64,000 bases of DNA from Chryseobacterium sp. ISL-80 (GTDB taxonomy: Bacteria > Bacillota > Bacilli > Bacillales > Cytobacillaceae), in contig JAGGQZ010000020.1 in assembly GCA_018613055.1 (NCBI GenBank), positions 1 through 64,000 of the forward strand, written 5' to 3'. Positions 25,968 to 34,690 of the stretch are shown piece after piece. Each line of letters begins with the position of its first letter. Within the stretch, counting starts at the first letter, position 1. The notes beneath the pieces are model-generated. The model was not told the origin of the DNA, made no database searches, and saw only the letters and a list, made by a program, of their open reading frames with translations. Position numbers and translations under genes: made by a program.

Positions 25968-27080
25968 TCATTCAAGTTCATTATTGAGAAAAGACAAGTA
26001 AAGATGGAGCAAATCCGTGGTTTTGCGAGGATCTTTACCGGTTATTTCTGTTATTTTGTCTAATCTGTACCTCAGTGTGTTCCGATGAATAAAAAGCATT
26101 TTAGCTGCACTGTTCATATCACCATTCGTATCAATCAGCGCTTTTAAAGACTCAGTCAATTCCCCTTTAGGATCCCTGGATTTTAACCTTGTATAGTAAG
26201 GCTCTAAACCAACAGTCAATCCCACATTCGAAGCAGTTAACAGGAATACAGGCAGATAATAATCTTCATACACGAAGATATCTTTGTCAGCCGCTAATTT
26301 CAAGCCTGCTTTCAAGGTGTGATCAGCCTGTTGATAGGATTTTGACAATCCTGTCAAACCAGGGTGATGTTGTCCAATGCCTATTTTTATGTACAGAGCA
26401 TTGCTTGATTTATAACCGCTAATCCACCCTTCTGCAAGTTTTCGAATCTGATTGGCATTTTGGGCAGAAGGCCTACTTTTTAAAATAACAATCCTGTCAT
26501 GCTGCATTAACAAAAGGTCATCCTTTTCCAGTCGGCTTTTAAGAAAGGTGTAGGTTTTCTTCCTGTCACGGGTCAAAATAACCATTGCTGTCCGAGGCAG
26601 ATCAAGATTAATGCCCAAGCGCATGGCCCTTTCAAGGAAAAGCGGATCCATCTTCCCTTCAGAATGGATGATTTGACTGACAAGCTCTTCCTTCAGCCTA
26701 TCGTCCCACTGGATTTCATTCATTAGCACTGCCTGCTGCAGACTTAGTTCAGCCGCCATCCGTACAAGTTCCCCAAAACTTCTGATTTCCTCAGGAGCAC
26801 CCGTGATCCCGATAACACCAACAATTTGTCCATCAAAGTGAATGGGAAGATTGATGCCTGCCTTCACCCCATGTAGATTCTTTGCCTCTTTTTCGGTTAT
26901 TTCGTAGCCTGATCCCTGTTTGATGACATTGACTGCACCTTCATGTATATCATCGATGCGATTCAGGTCGCCTGATCCAATGATGACACCCCGGTTATCC
27001 ATCACATTGATATTTTTCCCGATGATGCCCATCGTTCTGTCAACAATCTCCTGGGCCAGCTGCTTGTCTAAAAAATCCAT
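25968..27080 (-). CDS. cdaR: CdaR-family regulator of sugar-acid use
   Basis: A 370-residue transcription factor. The N-terminal diacid-recognition domain (about 1-135) begins LDKQLAQEIVDRTMGIIGKNINVMDN-like, with GVIIGSGDLNRIDDIHEGA, and contains GVIGITGAPEEIRSFGELV. The C-terminus is a PucR-type helix-turn-helix: NGDMNSAAKMLFIHRNTLRYRLDKI. CdaR proteins sense glycerate or glucarate and activate uptake and kinase genes. It is upstream of the GntP permease and glycerate kinase on the same strand but has its own terminator. The region upstream of its start carries the 52-bp repeat array. Confidence 0.92.
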   Translation of the reverse strand: MDFLDKQLAQEIVDRTMGIIGKNINVMDNRGVIIGSGDLNRIDDIHEGAVNVIKQGSGYEITEKEAKNLHGVKAGINLPIHFDGQIVGVIGITGAPEEIRSFGELVRMAAELSLQQAVLMNEIQWDDRLKEELVSQIIHSEGKMDPLFLERAMRLGINLDLPRTAMVILTRDRKKTYTFLKSRLEKDDLLLMQHDRIVILKSRPSAQNANQIRKLAEGWISGYKSSNALYIKIGIGQHHPGLTGLSKSYQQADHTLKAGLKLAADKDIFVYEDYYLPVFLLTASNVGLTVGLEPYYTRLKSRDPKGELTESLKALIDTNGDMNSAAKMLFIHRNTLRYRLDKITEITGKDPRKTTDLLHLYLSFLNNELE

Positions 27081-27208
27081 CCTATTATCCCGCCTTGCAA
27101 AACATATGTATCTACTTTATCACCATTATATAAGAAATATAATAAAACAAAGATGAACTATTGAGATTTTATCAGAGGTCGACACTAGGCAGCGGCGATT
27201 CTACCAGG

Positions 27209-27600
27209 TTTTGTCCGAAGTTGACCTTAGTTCAGACAAAAAGACCGATTTCTCCAGCATTTGTCCGAAGGCGACCATGGTTCAGACAAATCAGTGGCGC
27301 TTCGGCCTGATTTTGTCCGAAGTTGACCATGCTTCAGACAAATCAGCGACGTTTTCTCCTGATTTTGTCCGAAGTTAACCCTGGTTCAGACAAATCAACG
27401 GCGATATCACCAGCTTTTGTCCGAAGGTGACCATGCTTCAGACAAATCAACGGCGATATCACCAGCTTTTGTCCGAAGTTGATCTTAGTTCAGACAAAAC
27501 GACTACGATTTCTCCAGCTTTTGTCCGAAGTTCGCCCTGGTTCAGACAAAACAACGACGATTTCTCCTGGTTTTTTCTGAAGGCGACCCTAACCGAACTC
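27209..27600 (-). repeat. 52-bp tandem hairpin array A
   Basis: About eight units; the TTGTCCGAAG landmark occurs at 27211, 27261, 27313, 27365, 27417, 27469, 27521 and, degenerate, 27573. Periods are 50 then 52 six times. Each unit has arms TTTGTCCGAA and TTCAGACAAA about 10 bp apart. Read on the minus strand, the direction of both neighbours, the mismatch becomes a G-U pair and the core is TGTCTGAA, 12 nt, CTTCGGACAAAA. The remaining 20 bp is a variable spacer. The array fills the gap between the terminator of the CoA-binding gene and the cdaR start. The period is not a multiple of three, so it is not coding. It is the same family as array C. Confidence 0.95.
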
Positions 27601-27625
27601 ATAAGATAACTATTAAAAAATAAAA

Positions 27626-27650
27626 CGTGAGGAGGCTGTTCCCCCTCACG
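27626..27650 (-). terminator. terminator of the CoA-binding protein gene
   Basis: CGTGAGG / CCTCACG with an 11-nt loop, followed on the minus strand by TTTTATTTTTTAAT. Confidence 0.85.
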
Positions 27651-27658
27651 AAATGATA

Positions 27659-28066
27659 TTATCTTGTTAAAGCATGCTCTACCTTTATACAACGATCCAT
27701 AATCACTGTGTACCCTTTTTCTTTCAAGAAGCGGTAAGCTTCTTCATTTTCGAGACCCAGCTGTGCCCAGAAAATATCAGCATCAATCTCTGCAAATTCC
27801 TGTGCGACTTCCATCAAGTATTCCGATCTGCGGAAGACATTCACGATATCAACATGACCGTCTATCTCCTTAAGTGAATTAACCGCTTTTACGCCAAGCA
27901 CTTCATCCACTGTAGGATTCACGGGGATGATTTCATATCCTGCATTCTGCATGGCTTCAGATACCATGTATGAAGTTCGCTGCGGATTATCGCTCAAGCC
28001 CACCACCGCGATCCTTTTTGACTTTTTTAAAATCTTGCCGATTTCCTCTCGACTTGGATACTTCAT
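27659..28066 (-). CDS. yneT: CoA-binding Rossmann-fold protein (YneT-like)
   Basis: A 135-residue single-domain protein. ATG 28066 is chosen over 28072 because GGAGG ends 6 bases before it. The dinucleotide/CoA-binding loop is AVVGLSDNPQRTSYMV (about 20-35), followed by PVNPTVDEVLG and IVNVFRRSEY. It matches the small CoA_binding family (YccU/YneT), whose members bind CoA or acyl-CoA; the biological role is unknown. In B. subtilis yneT lies next to plsY and parE (from memory), which agrees with the neighbourhood here. Array A follows its terminator. Confidence 0.85.
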   Translation of the reverse strand: MKYPSREEIGKILKKSKRIAVVGLSDNPQRTSYMVSEAMQNAGYEIIPVNPTVDEVLGVKAVNSLKEIDGHVDIVNVFRRSEYLMEVAQEFAEIDADIFWAQLGLENEEAYRFLKEKGYTVIMDRCIKVEHALTR

Positions 28067-28154
28067 TTCCATCCTCCATCACTCCAATGTTTAGTATCTT
28101 TATTTTTATCCTACCCTCAAAAAGAATGTATTTAACTTACTAATGAACTGTATA

Positions 28155-29462
28155 CTAGGAAGCCTCTTTAAAAGTCTGTATTTTCCTTTTCCTGGCTTTG
28201 GTGAATTGATCAGTTATAACCGATATTAACGTCCCCAGAATCAAGCAGTTATTCAAGATTGAAACCAGGATAGGCGGAACATGTGTGAAAGCTTCTGCTG
28301 GTACAAACATGGCCCCTACGCCAGCAAACAGAGAGGTTCCAATAACCATCCGGGTTCTATGTTTGTCATTTTCCCGATCGAATTCAGTGAAAGCAATTCC
28401 AATCATATTGGCAAAAATTACAAATGTGACAGAATACCCGACAGGTGCTGGCAATGCGGCAAATACAGACATGACATGTGGCAGGAAGCTCGCCCCGATT
28501 ATGAATAAAGAACTAATGATGAACGGAAGCAGTTTTGTGATGCCTGTCGTAGCAATAAACCCGGCTGCTCCTGAAATCGGCACAGAACCAATGGCAGAAA
28601 ATACCCCTCCAAGAATCTGATTGATTCCCGCAGTATATCCGCTGGCACGGTAACGATATTCACGATGATCAGCGCCCAGGTTATTCAGCACTTGTCCTGT
28701 TACCCTGATGCTGGCGAGCATATTGGTTATGAGCAAGAAGGTTATGAAAACAGAGGTTACCATCAGACCTGAATCAAAAACAGGCAACCCGAAAGCGAAA
28801 ACATCCGGAAAAGCAAATACATGTCCTTCATATTGATGAAAAACCTCTCCCAGGTCAAGCAGTGAAAAAAGCAGCCAACCTGCAGCCAAACTAATCAATA
28901 TCGCATACTGGCTGATTAGTTTTAAACGGTGACGGGTTAAGTAAAATGTCAAAGCAACCAGAAACAAGCTGAATAGAGCGACTGGAAGATTCACTTCGCT
29001 ATTGCCCCTCCCAATCCCCATCATCCCCTTAAGAAATGAACCGCTTAATTGGATGACCAGAAGCAGCAGGTAAATGCCACTGACGACAGGCGTGAACAAT
29101 TTTGCCAGTTTGTCAATCAGCTTAAAAAAGCTTAGCAGGAAAAAGACCAATCCACTCACGATCATGGCGCCCTCAAGTGCCTGAAGAGTCTCAATATTGG
29201 AAGTGAACAAGGCCGTACTTAACCCGGCATAGATCGTGAAGACACCCCACCATAAACCCGCAGGTCCCTCGTTAATCGGCAGCCGGTGGCCGATCAATGC
29301 CTGCAGAAGACTTGAGATTCCCAATACAAACATCGTTCTTTGAACCAGTCCGGTTGTCTGTAATTCATTAAGATGAAAAACATCTGCAATCGCAATCGGT
29401 GCGACAATTGATCCGGCAATAATAAAAGCCACCCACTGTATGGCTGAAAGAAAAGTTTTCAT
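28155..29462 (-). CDS. NCS2-family nucleobase permease
   Basis: A 435-residue membrane protein of the uracil/xanthine permease family (NCS2). Visible features are the first-helix segment AIQWVAFIIAGSIVAPI, QALIGHRLPINEGPAGLWWGVF (motif region of helix 3), GAGINQ-like AGINQILGGVFSAIGSVPISG and the final substrate region. It imports a purine or pyrimidine with protons; the exact base cannot be told. No purine riboswitch was seen in the 150 bases upstream. It is monocistronic. Confidence 0.88.
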   Translation of the reverse strand: MKTFLSAIQWVAFIIAGSIVAPIAIADVFHLNELQTTGLVQRTMFVLGISSLLQALIGHRLPINEGPAGLWWGVFTIYAGLSTALFTSNIETLQALEGAMIVSGLVFFLLSFFKLIDKLAKLFTPVVSGIYLLLLVIQLSGSFLKGMMGIGRGNSEVNLPVALFSLFLVALTFYLTRHRLKLISQYAILISLAAGWLLFSLLDLGEVFHQYEGHVFAFPDVFAFGLPVFDSGLMVTSVFITFLLITNMLASIRVTGQVLNNLGADHREYRYRASGYTAGINQILGGVFSAIGSVPISGAAGFIATTGITKLLPFIISSLFIIGASFLPHVMSVFAALPAPVGYSVTFVIFANMIGIAFTEFDRENDKHRTRMVIGTSLFAGVGAMFVPAEAFTHVPPILVSILNNCLILGTLISVITDQFTKARKRKIQTFKEAS

Positions 29463-29600
29463 GTAAAGATCTCCGTTCTAAACAATTCTAAATGTATTAC
29501 CCAGGTGCAGAGCACTGATGTATTTAGTCTATAATAATATTTTAATTAAAGATATATGTTAGTAGGAATAGTTTTTTGCCAGTGCAAGCCTTCAAACAAG

Positions 29601-29627
29601 AAAGGACACCTAATGGAGGTGTCCTTT
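29601..29627 (-). terminator. terminator of the phospholipase D-family gene
   Basis: AAAGGACACCT / AGGTGTCCTTT, an 11-bp stem with a 5-nt loop. Confidence 0.88.
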
Positions 29628-29630
29628 TGA

Positions 29631-31067
29631 TTAATAACTAGTAAACCATAATATTCTTTGAATCCAGTAGACAATATATTTAAATGGTGTCATCTTGTCC
29701 TTGTTTTCTTCATACTCATGTGTGTAGACCGCAGATTCGTTATACCATATTCTCTTGAAATATTGGTCAACATCCTTGGTGAGCTTGCTGTCGGAGGGAG
29801 CGGATACTTTCATATTGGTTTCAAGATTAAGGTCAACCAAATTCCTTCTGGTAAAATTGGCTGATCCTCCTAAAATGACATCCTTATCCTTACGGTCAAA
29901 ATAAATCATTTTCGTATGATACTGCTCTTCTCCCGTGTTGTACCATTTAACCTCTATATTATCACTGCCCAGGTTTTTTATCTCTGCTGAAACCGGTATG
30001 TTTGGAAGACCGGTTTTCTGATTTCCGAACGCATTTTTATTGGGGTCGAGAATGATTTTTATTTTCGCCCCTCGATCTGCCGCCTTATCGATTTCGTCAA
30101 TCACTGTTCTTTCAGCAAGATAGAACATTCCGATCCAAATTTGGTCACCTTCTTCACTTTTCCTTAACTCTTTCAGAATATGTTTGAGAATCTTGCTTTC
30201 TGTCAGTACCTGGACTTTAAAAGGACCATTTTCTTTTTCAGGCTTGTATTCAGGCAGCTGAGGACCTCCAGAAAAGTCAGACACAGCCTGTTCTGATTCC
30301 AGGATATCTCCAATAATAGTTCCACTTGTTTCAATGGCGATATTGGAGTGGAAACCACTTGCGTCATGAGGATTCGCGGATGCAATAATGGCCGTTTTTT
30401 CGGTCACGAACACTTTCCGATGATTCGCCTTGAGGTTCATTAATTCGAGATAAGAACGGAGCGTTACATCAGGAGCATTCTTTGCCATGGGATTCGGAAT
30501 CCAGCCTTCACCGGATTGACCAAACCACTGGAAAATCATTCTCCAGACTGCTGAATAGAGCGGGTTGGAATCCCGCAAAGGATCCAGGTCAGTAAAGACG
30601 ACCTCGATATCATTTTGCCTTAATTCTTTTAAAAACTTGGCTTTATGGGATCCATATGTCAGGTTGATTTCATCGGTAATGAAAACAATTCTGAGATTAG
30701 GGTGTTTCTTCTTTTGGGTGATCAGTTTATCGGTGATGTTCCGGCTTATTTCTGGAAATCCAAGATCCTCGTTATAATAACCATTGAACAGGAACATATC
30801 GAGGACGATGAAATCTTCTGCTTCTTCGATCCTTTTCAAAACAGTATCAAAAATTTCCTGTTCAGTTCTTCTTTTGCCATCTTTTCCTTCGTAGGTGAGA
30901 TCATATAAGAAGCTTACATTCTCCGCCTTATGAACTTTTCCTTCGTAGGAAAGGCCAGGCGGAAGGTCTTTATGTGTATGATAGTATGCTGTCAGGAAAA
31001 CCAATAACCCGATGACCAGCAAGAATATAATCTTTTTACTTTTCAGCATATTTTTCAACTTCACCAT
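29631..31067 (-). CDS. phospholipase D-family protein, membrane-anchored
   Basis: A 478-residue protein with one N-terminal membrane helix (about 10-28). Two PLD-type catalytic motifs are visible: NHRKVFVTEKTAIIASANPHD (about 215-235) and YHTKMIYFDRKDKDVILGGSANF (about 390-412). Two HKD motifs with an N-terminal anchor are the layout of cardiolipin-synthase-like proteins. The usual two-helix ClsA N-terminus is absent, so phospholipid hydrolysis or transphosphatidylation is possible and the product is uncertain. AAGGAG lies 9 bases before the start. It is divergent from plsY, another phospholipid gene, with 185 bases between. Confidence 0.87.
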   Translation of the reverse strand: MVKLKNMLKSKKIIFLLVIGLLVFLTAYYHTHKDLPPGLSYEGKVHKAENVSFLYDLTYEGKDGKRRTEQEIFDTVLKRIEEAEDFIVLDMFLFNGYYNEDLGFPEISRNITDKLITQKKKHPNLRIVFITDEINLTYGSHKAKFLKELRQNDIEVVFTDLDPLRDSNPLYSAVWRMIFQWFGQSGEGWIPNPMAKNAPDVTLRSYLELMNLKANHRKVFVTEKTAIIASANPHDASGFHSNIAIETSGTIIGDILESEQAVSDFSGGPQLPEYKPEKENGPFKVQVLTESKILKHILKELRKSEEGDQIWIGMFYLAERTVIDEIDKAADRGAKIKIILDPNKNAFGNQKTGLPNIPVSAEIKNLGSDNIEVKWYNTGEEQYHTKMIYFDRKDKDVILGGSANFTRRNLVDLNLETNMKVSAPSDSKLTKDVDQYFKRIWYNESAVYTHEYEENKDKMTPFKYIVYWIQRILWFTSY

Positions 31068-31252
31068 CGGGCAGGGCTCCTTAGAATTTGATAGTATACT
31101 TATTCACTTCTTAAGCAAGTTATAAACTTAGCAGGCATACCCCTGCGAGATATACTAAGCCGTCCGACACCATTGTTTCAAGAATTGCATGGAGTTTTCA
31201 GGAGAACGTGGTAAAATAAAAGAACCGTAAAATCTTTAAAGGAGAATATTTC

Positions 31253-31837
31253 ATGGCATTAAACGCAATTATCATTTTTCTAGCTTATTTGCTCGGATCG
31301 ATTCCTTCTGGATTGATCGTGGGAAAAGTATTCTATGGCAAAGATATCCGTGAACATGGAAGCGGGAATTTAGGCGGCACAAACACATTCCGGACACTAG
31401 GTGTCAAAGCAGGAATGGCCGTGAGTATCGCTGATGTGCTTAAAGGTACTCTTGCTGCAAGCCTGCCTTTACTTCTCGATGCAGACATCCACACGCTGCT
31501 GGTTGGTATTTTTGCAGTAATCGGCCATATGTACCCTATATTCGCGGGCTTTCGCGGCGGAAAAGCGGTCGCTACTTCAGGCGGCGTTTTGCTGGCCTAT
31601 GCACCGGTTTTATTCTTGTTCATGCTGATCTTCTTTTTCATAAGCTTGTACATAACAAAATATGTTTCTCTTTCTTCCATTCTGACAGGGATCGCTGCCT
31701 TCATTTACTCACTTTTCACCCGGGATCTTCCTCTCATTCTGGTCGTTGCGGTCCTGGCAACCTTCGTTATATACAGGCATAGGGCAAATATAAAGAGAAT
31801 CCGCAATAAAACAGAACCGAAAATCAAGTGGCTGTAA
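31253..31837 (+). CDS. plsY: glycerol-3-phosphate acyltransferase PlsY
   Basis: A 194-residue membrane enzyme that acylates glycerol-3-phosphate from acyl-phosphate, the first step of phosphatidic acid synthesis. The three family motifs are present: [13 protein letters not shown] (about 13-25), [15 protein letters not shown] (about 37-51) and [21 protein letters not shown] (about 90-110). The start is preceded by AAAGGAGAA. The gene lies near yneT, parE and yneR, as in B. subtilis. A terminator shared with the convergent RsbR gene follows. Confidence 0.97.
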   Translation: MALNAIIIFLAYLLGSIPSGLIVGKVFYGKDIREHGSGNLGGTNTFRTLGVKAGMAVSIADVLKGTLAASLPLLLDADIHTLLVGIFAVIGHMYPIFAGFRGGKAVATSGGVLLAYAPVLFLFMLIFFFISLYITKYVSLSSILTGIAAFIYSLFTRDLPLILVVAVLATFVIYRHRANIKRIRNKTEPKIKWL

Positions 31838-31846
31838 AAAGTCAAA

Positions 31847-31885
31847 AAAATACCGGCAAACCAGAAGATGGTTTGCCGGTATTTT
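31847..31885. terminator. bidirectional terminator between plsY and rsbR-like gene
   Basis: AAAATACCGGCAAACC / GGTTTGCCGGTATTTT, a 16-bp perfect stem with a 7-nt loop and A/T tracts on both sides. Confidence 0.93.
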
Positions 31886-32714
31886 ATTTTCGGACGACTC
31901 CAAAGGCCTTTAATGCCTGTTCCAGATTGTTGTACATTTTTACATTATCAAAGCTGATGCCAAGACTCACAACCGAATGGGCAAGTTCAGGCCGCATTCC
32001 TGTAAGGTTCACGTCCACTCCAGTGAGCTTCAGACTGTTGATGATTTTGAATAGTTCCTGGGCCACCATTGTATCGACGATAAATACACCCGAAAGATCC
32101 AGGATCAGGCAATCAACTTTCTGGCGGTTTGTTTCACGCAAGGTATGCTCCCGAAGAACCCTTGCTCTATGGGTATCAATGTCGCCTATAATCGGGAGCA
32201 CTGCCACTCCATCAACAATTGAAATAACAGGAGTACTGATCTCATCGATCATTGCTTGTTGAGCTTTTAATCTTTTATTCGCCATTCCCGTATAGGAGGT
32301 TGAGAAAATAAGAATCAAATCATCTATGAATCCGTTGATGACTTTTCCTATCTTCAATTCTTCTTCCCTGGTCATCTGACCATTATTTTCTGCTATGCTA
32401 ATAATCTCATCCCACAGCACATCGCGAATGACAAGAAAATGCTTAATCGATTGACTAAGTGAAAGTCCTTGCCTTACCTTGTCCTCACTTACCCTTGTTC
32501 CCCAATCAAGTATGTCCTGATCGACCGATTCCCCTGCCAGAAAACTTTCTAATAGATGAATTAACTTTCCCAGCTGTCCTTTATACATTTCCGTATGTGG
32601 TTTTCCTGCAAGCTTCAGGAACGTATCTGGCTGGTTGTCATTAATCGAATCATATAACTTATCAACTAAATCTTTTTCTCTTTCTTTAAGTAAATCATAG
32701 AATACCTTTGACAT
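31884..32714 (-). CDS. RsbR-type stressosome protein with STAS domain
   Basis: A 276-residue RsbT co-antagonist paralogue. The N-terminal 150 residues are a helical non-haem globin-like RsbR sensor domain (KVRQGLSLSQSIKHFLVIRDVLWDEI). The C-terminal STAS domain starts at about 160 (ISTPVISIVDGVAVLPIIGDID) and contains DLSGVFIVDTMVA and LTGMRPELAHSVVSLG, all typical of RsbR. In the stressosome such proteins hold RsbT until stress is sensed, then release it to activate sigma B. The sensor domain is RsbRD-like in length. GGGGAG lies just upstream of the ATG. No rsbS or rsbT is adjacent. Confidence 0.9.
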   Translation of the reverse strand: MSKVFYDLLKEREKDLVDKLYDSINDNQPDTFLKLAGKPHTEMYKGQLGKLIHLLESFLAGESVDQDILDWGTRVSEDKVRQGLSLSQSIKHFLVIRDVLWDEIISIAENNGQMTREEELKIGKVINGFIDDLILIFSTSYTGMANKRLKAQQAMIDEISTPVISIVDGVAVLPIIGDIDTHRARVLREHTLRETNRQKVDCLILDLSGVFIVDTMVAQELFKIINSLKLTGVDVNLTGMRPELAHSVVSLGISFDNVKMYNNLEQALKAFGVVRK

Positions 32715-32943
32715 GTTGGCTCCCCTTTGTAGTAATCTTGGTGTTCTTTATACAAATATTTTTTGTTCTATATAATGAATATTGCGTTTTTAATGGTATA
32801 ATTTATATAAAAATGTCATATATATCCGAAAGGAATCGAATTTGGCTGTCTAATTTAATATTGCGAATTCTTGATGAAATTACCCAAATCCTGATGCAAT
32901 CAAACAAACAGATGTATTGAATTTTTTAAAAGAAGGGATCCCG

Positions 32944-33912
32944 ATGAAAATGAATAATCCTTCCTCCGCCTATAGTTTTCAATCAAAGATTGAACAGAAA
33001 TCTTCATATAAAACTGACTTTACTTCCCAGACCGGTTCACATATTTTCTCTTTTGGCACAGTTCTCTCCTCTGAAAACAGATCAATTGCTTTACGCAAAT
33101 TAATGGTAAAGGATGAGTTAGCCATTATGATAGACAAGAAGAAGGCCGAGCTGGAAAGTGAACTTCAAAATTTGAACCAGGAGATTCTAGAAAAACAACA
33201 AACCTTAAAAGCATTGAAAGAGGCTATGAACGATGTGTCCAAGGACTATCAATCTATTTCTTCAAGCGTGCTGGCTGCCGGGTTAGCCCATGAAATAAGG
33301 AACCCACTGACAACAATCAAAGGTTTTATCCAATTATTGAAGCCTGATCTTCATTCCGCTGGCAAGCAAGAACTGGCAGATGTAGCACTAGAGGAAATCA
33401 ATCGGGCAAACAGCTTATTAACTGAATTCCTCTCTGTGTTAAAACCAGCTCCTGCAGTGAAAAAAAAGCTTCCAATCAACTGCCTGATTAAAAACATGAA
33501 GGATTTATATACAAGCGAGGCAATCCTGAAGGGAGTCGACATAAGTGTTGAACTCGCGGAAGAGGAACTTTATGTAATGGCCGAGGAAAATTCGATAAAA
33601 CAAGTTCTAATCAATTTATTGAAAAATGCAATGGAGGCTGTTGAAGGAAGCGGGAGAAATGATGGAGCCGTTAAAATGATTGCTGGAAAGGATGCGGATT
33701 TTGCAACGATCAGTGTAATAGATAATGGCAGCGGAATTGATGAATGGAGCCTTAAGAAGATATTCACCCCTTTTTATACAACAAAGACAGAGGGAACAGG
33801 AATTGGATTGGCAATCAGCAAACAATTAATTGAAAATCATGGCGGTGAAATGAGTGTCTTTAGTGAGCCTACGCGAACTATATTCAAGATCGCACTACCC
33901 GCCCTTAAATAA
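32944..33912 (+). CDS. soluble sensor histidine kinase
   Basis: A 322-residue kinase without membrane segments. ATG 32944 is chosen because AAGAAGGGA lies 5 to 7 bases upstream. Residues 60-100 are a charged coiled coil (KKKAELESELQNLNQEILEKQQ). The phospho-acceptor His116 lies in GLAHEIRNPLTTIKGF, and the ATPase motifs are NLLKNAMEAVE (N box), DNGSGI (G1) and GTGIGLAISKQLIENHGG (G2). The H box is of the sporulation-kinase type, so feeding the Spo0F/Spo0A phosphorelay is plausible. No PAS domain and no response regulator gene are present; the input signal is unknown. Confidence 0.9.
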   Translation: MKMNNPSSAYSFQSKIEQKSSYKTDFTSQTGSHIFSFGTVLSSENRSIALRKLMVKDELAIMIDKKKAELESELQNLNQEILEKQQTLKALKEAMNDVSKDYQSISSSVLAAGLAHEIRNPLTTIKGFIQLLKPDLHSAGKQELADVALEEINRANSLLTEFLSVLKPAPAVKKKLPINCLIKNMKDLYTSEAILKGVDISVELAEEELYVMAEENSIKQVLINLLKNAMEAVEGSGRNDGAVKMIAGKDADFATISVIDNGSGIDEWSLKKIFTPFYTTKTEGTGIGLAISKQLIENHGGEMSVFSEPTRTIFKIALPALK

Positions 33913-34014
33913 TCAGCTTTTCGATTAGTCAAAAAATTGTCAAATTGAACTCGGTCTAATCGTATTATAGTTGATAAAATAAAGATAAGAACACAGGAAA
34001 GAAGGCGGACTGGC

Positions 34015-34200
34015 ATGGAAGAAGTTATGAAGCTGACAGACCAATTTGTATATTCAACCACAACAGCTGATGTAACGACTCCAGATGACTTTATAGTAGA
34101 ATTCCTGGCTGATTTACATGAACAAACGGACCCAAAGATTATCAAGATCAAGAACCTAGATGAATTAATGGATTTTATAGAAACAATGGATAACGAATAA
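34015..34200 (+). CDS. small acidic protein of unknown function
   Basis: A 61-residue acidic protein with AAGGCGG a few bases upstream of the ATG and a good terminator directly after the stop codon, so it is probably real. The sequence (DFIVEFLADLHEQ, LDELMDFIETMDNE) predicts two short amphipathic helices after a Thr-rich segment. I do not recognise a family. It is convergent with the HesB-like selenoprotein gene and shares the hairpin between them. The histidine kinase upstream may be co-expressed. Confidence 0.6.
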   Translation: MEEVMKLTDQFVYSTTTADVTTPDDFIVEFLADLHEQTDPKIIKIKNLDELMDFIETMDNE

Positions 34201-34228
34201 AATGCGGCTCCTGATGGAGTCGCATTTT
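34200..34228. terminator. bidirectional terminator
   Basis: AAATGCGGCTCC / GGAGTCGCATTT with a 4-nt loop (one G-U pair); it lies between the small acidic protein gene and the convergent HesB-like gene. Confidence 0.85.
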
Positions 34229-34515
34229 CATATTTTCAGCAATTTAAACTTCCCCATTCCAAACACATCCCTAATATAATCGAGCTTGATTCCATTAAAA
34301 TAAACCAAATCACGCTCATGGATCAGGATGTCGACATCATCGAAGGTGAAGATTTGATCCTTGTCTAATGGCCGCTCTTCCAGAGCAACTCTGAGCTGGG
34401 GTCCTCCTCAGCCAAGTCCCATCGTAAGGCGGATGAAAAGTTTTTCTCCTTCGCTGCTTTCTTTTCGGATTGCATGTTCCAGTATTTTTTGGGCGCTCGA
34501 CGTGATCTTGAACAT
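34228..34515 (-). CDS. HesB-like (IscA-type) selenoprotein with in-frame UGA
   Basis: A 95-residue A-type Fe-S carrier-like protein read from ATG 34515 to TGA 34230, with one internal TGA at 34410-34408 translated as selenocysteine (residue 36). The order is MFKITSSAQKILEHAI, then LTMGLG-U-GGPQLRVALEERP, then DVDILIHERDLVYF and IKLDYIRDVFG. Reading frame and protein similarity continue without shift across the TGA. The position is the conserved Cys of this subfamily, and HesB-like selenoproteins are known in bacteria (from memory). A hairpin with a G-first loop begins 14 nt after the TGA. A pseudogene with one nonsense change is the alternative, but selA, selD and a second UGA gene in this window make selenoprotein far likelier. 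A ribosome binding site (GAGGATGGGG) precedes the ATG. Confidence 0.87.
34377..34396 (-). promoter_or_regulatory. putative bacterial SECIS hairpin of the HesB-like gene
   Basis: On the minus strand, 14 nt after the TGA, CAGAG / CTCTG flank a small loop; with the last pair open the loop is GUUGC, starting with G. Distance and loop fit the bacterial SECIS rule (apical loop about 16-37 nt from the UGA with an early G). Confidence 0.7.
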
Positions 34516-34690
34516 CTTTCCCCATCCTCTCTTTCTGCATTTTTCTCGCATTTTCGTGGCATGAAAGGATCGAATTTTGACAAAACTTTGAATATCATCA
34601 TGAAACATATATATTTAACATCAATCTTATACTATATTATCTTTAGGGGCAAAAAATAGATAAGCCTCATCATATACTGGGGAGATTTAT

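Noticed and set aside
29463-29600. Purine riboswitch upstream of the nucleobase permease
   Set aside because: The conserved loop and core sequences are missing.
34337-34608. Two short overlapping minus-strand frames read as separate small proteins
   Set aside because: They are the pieces of the HesB-like gene in its own frame up to the UGA and in a neighbouring frame; reading through the UGA gives one complete family member.
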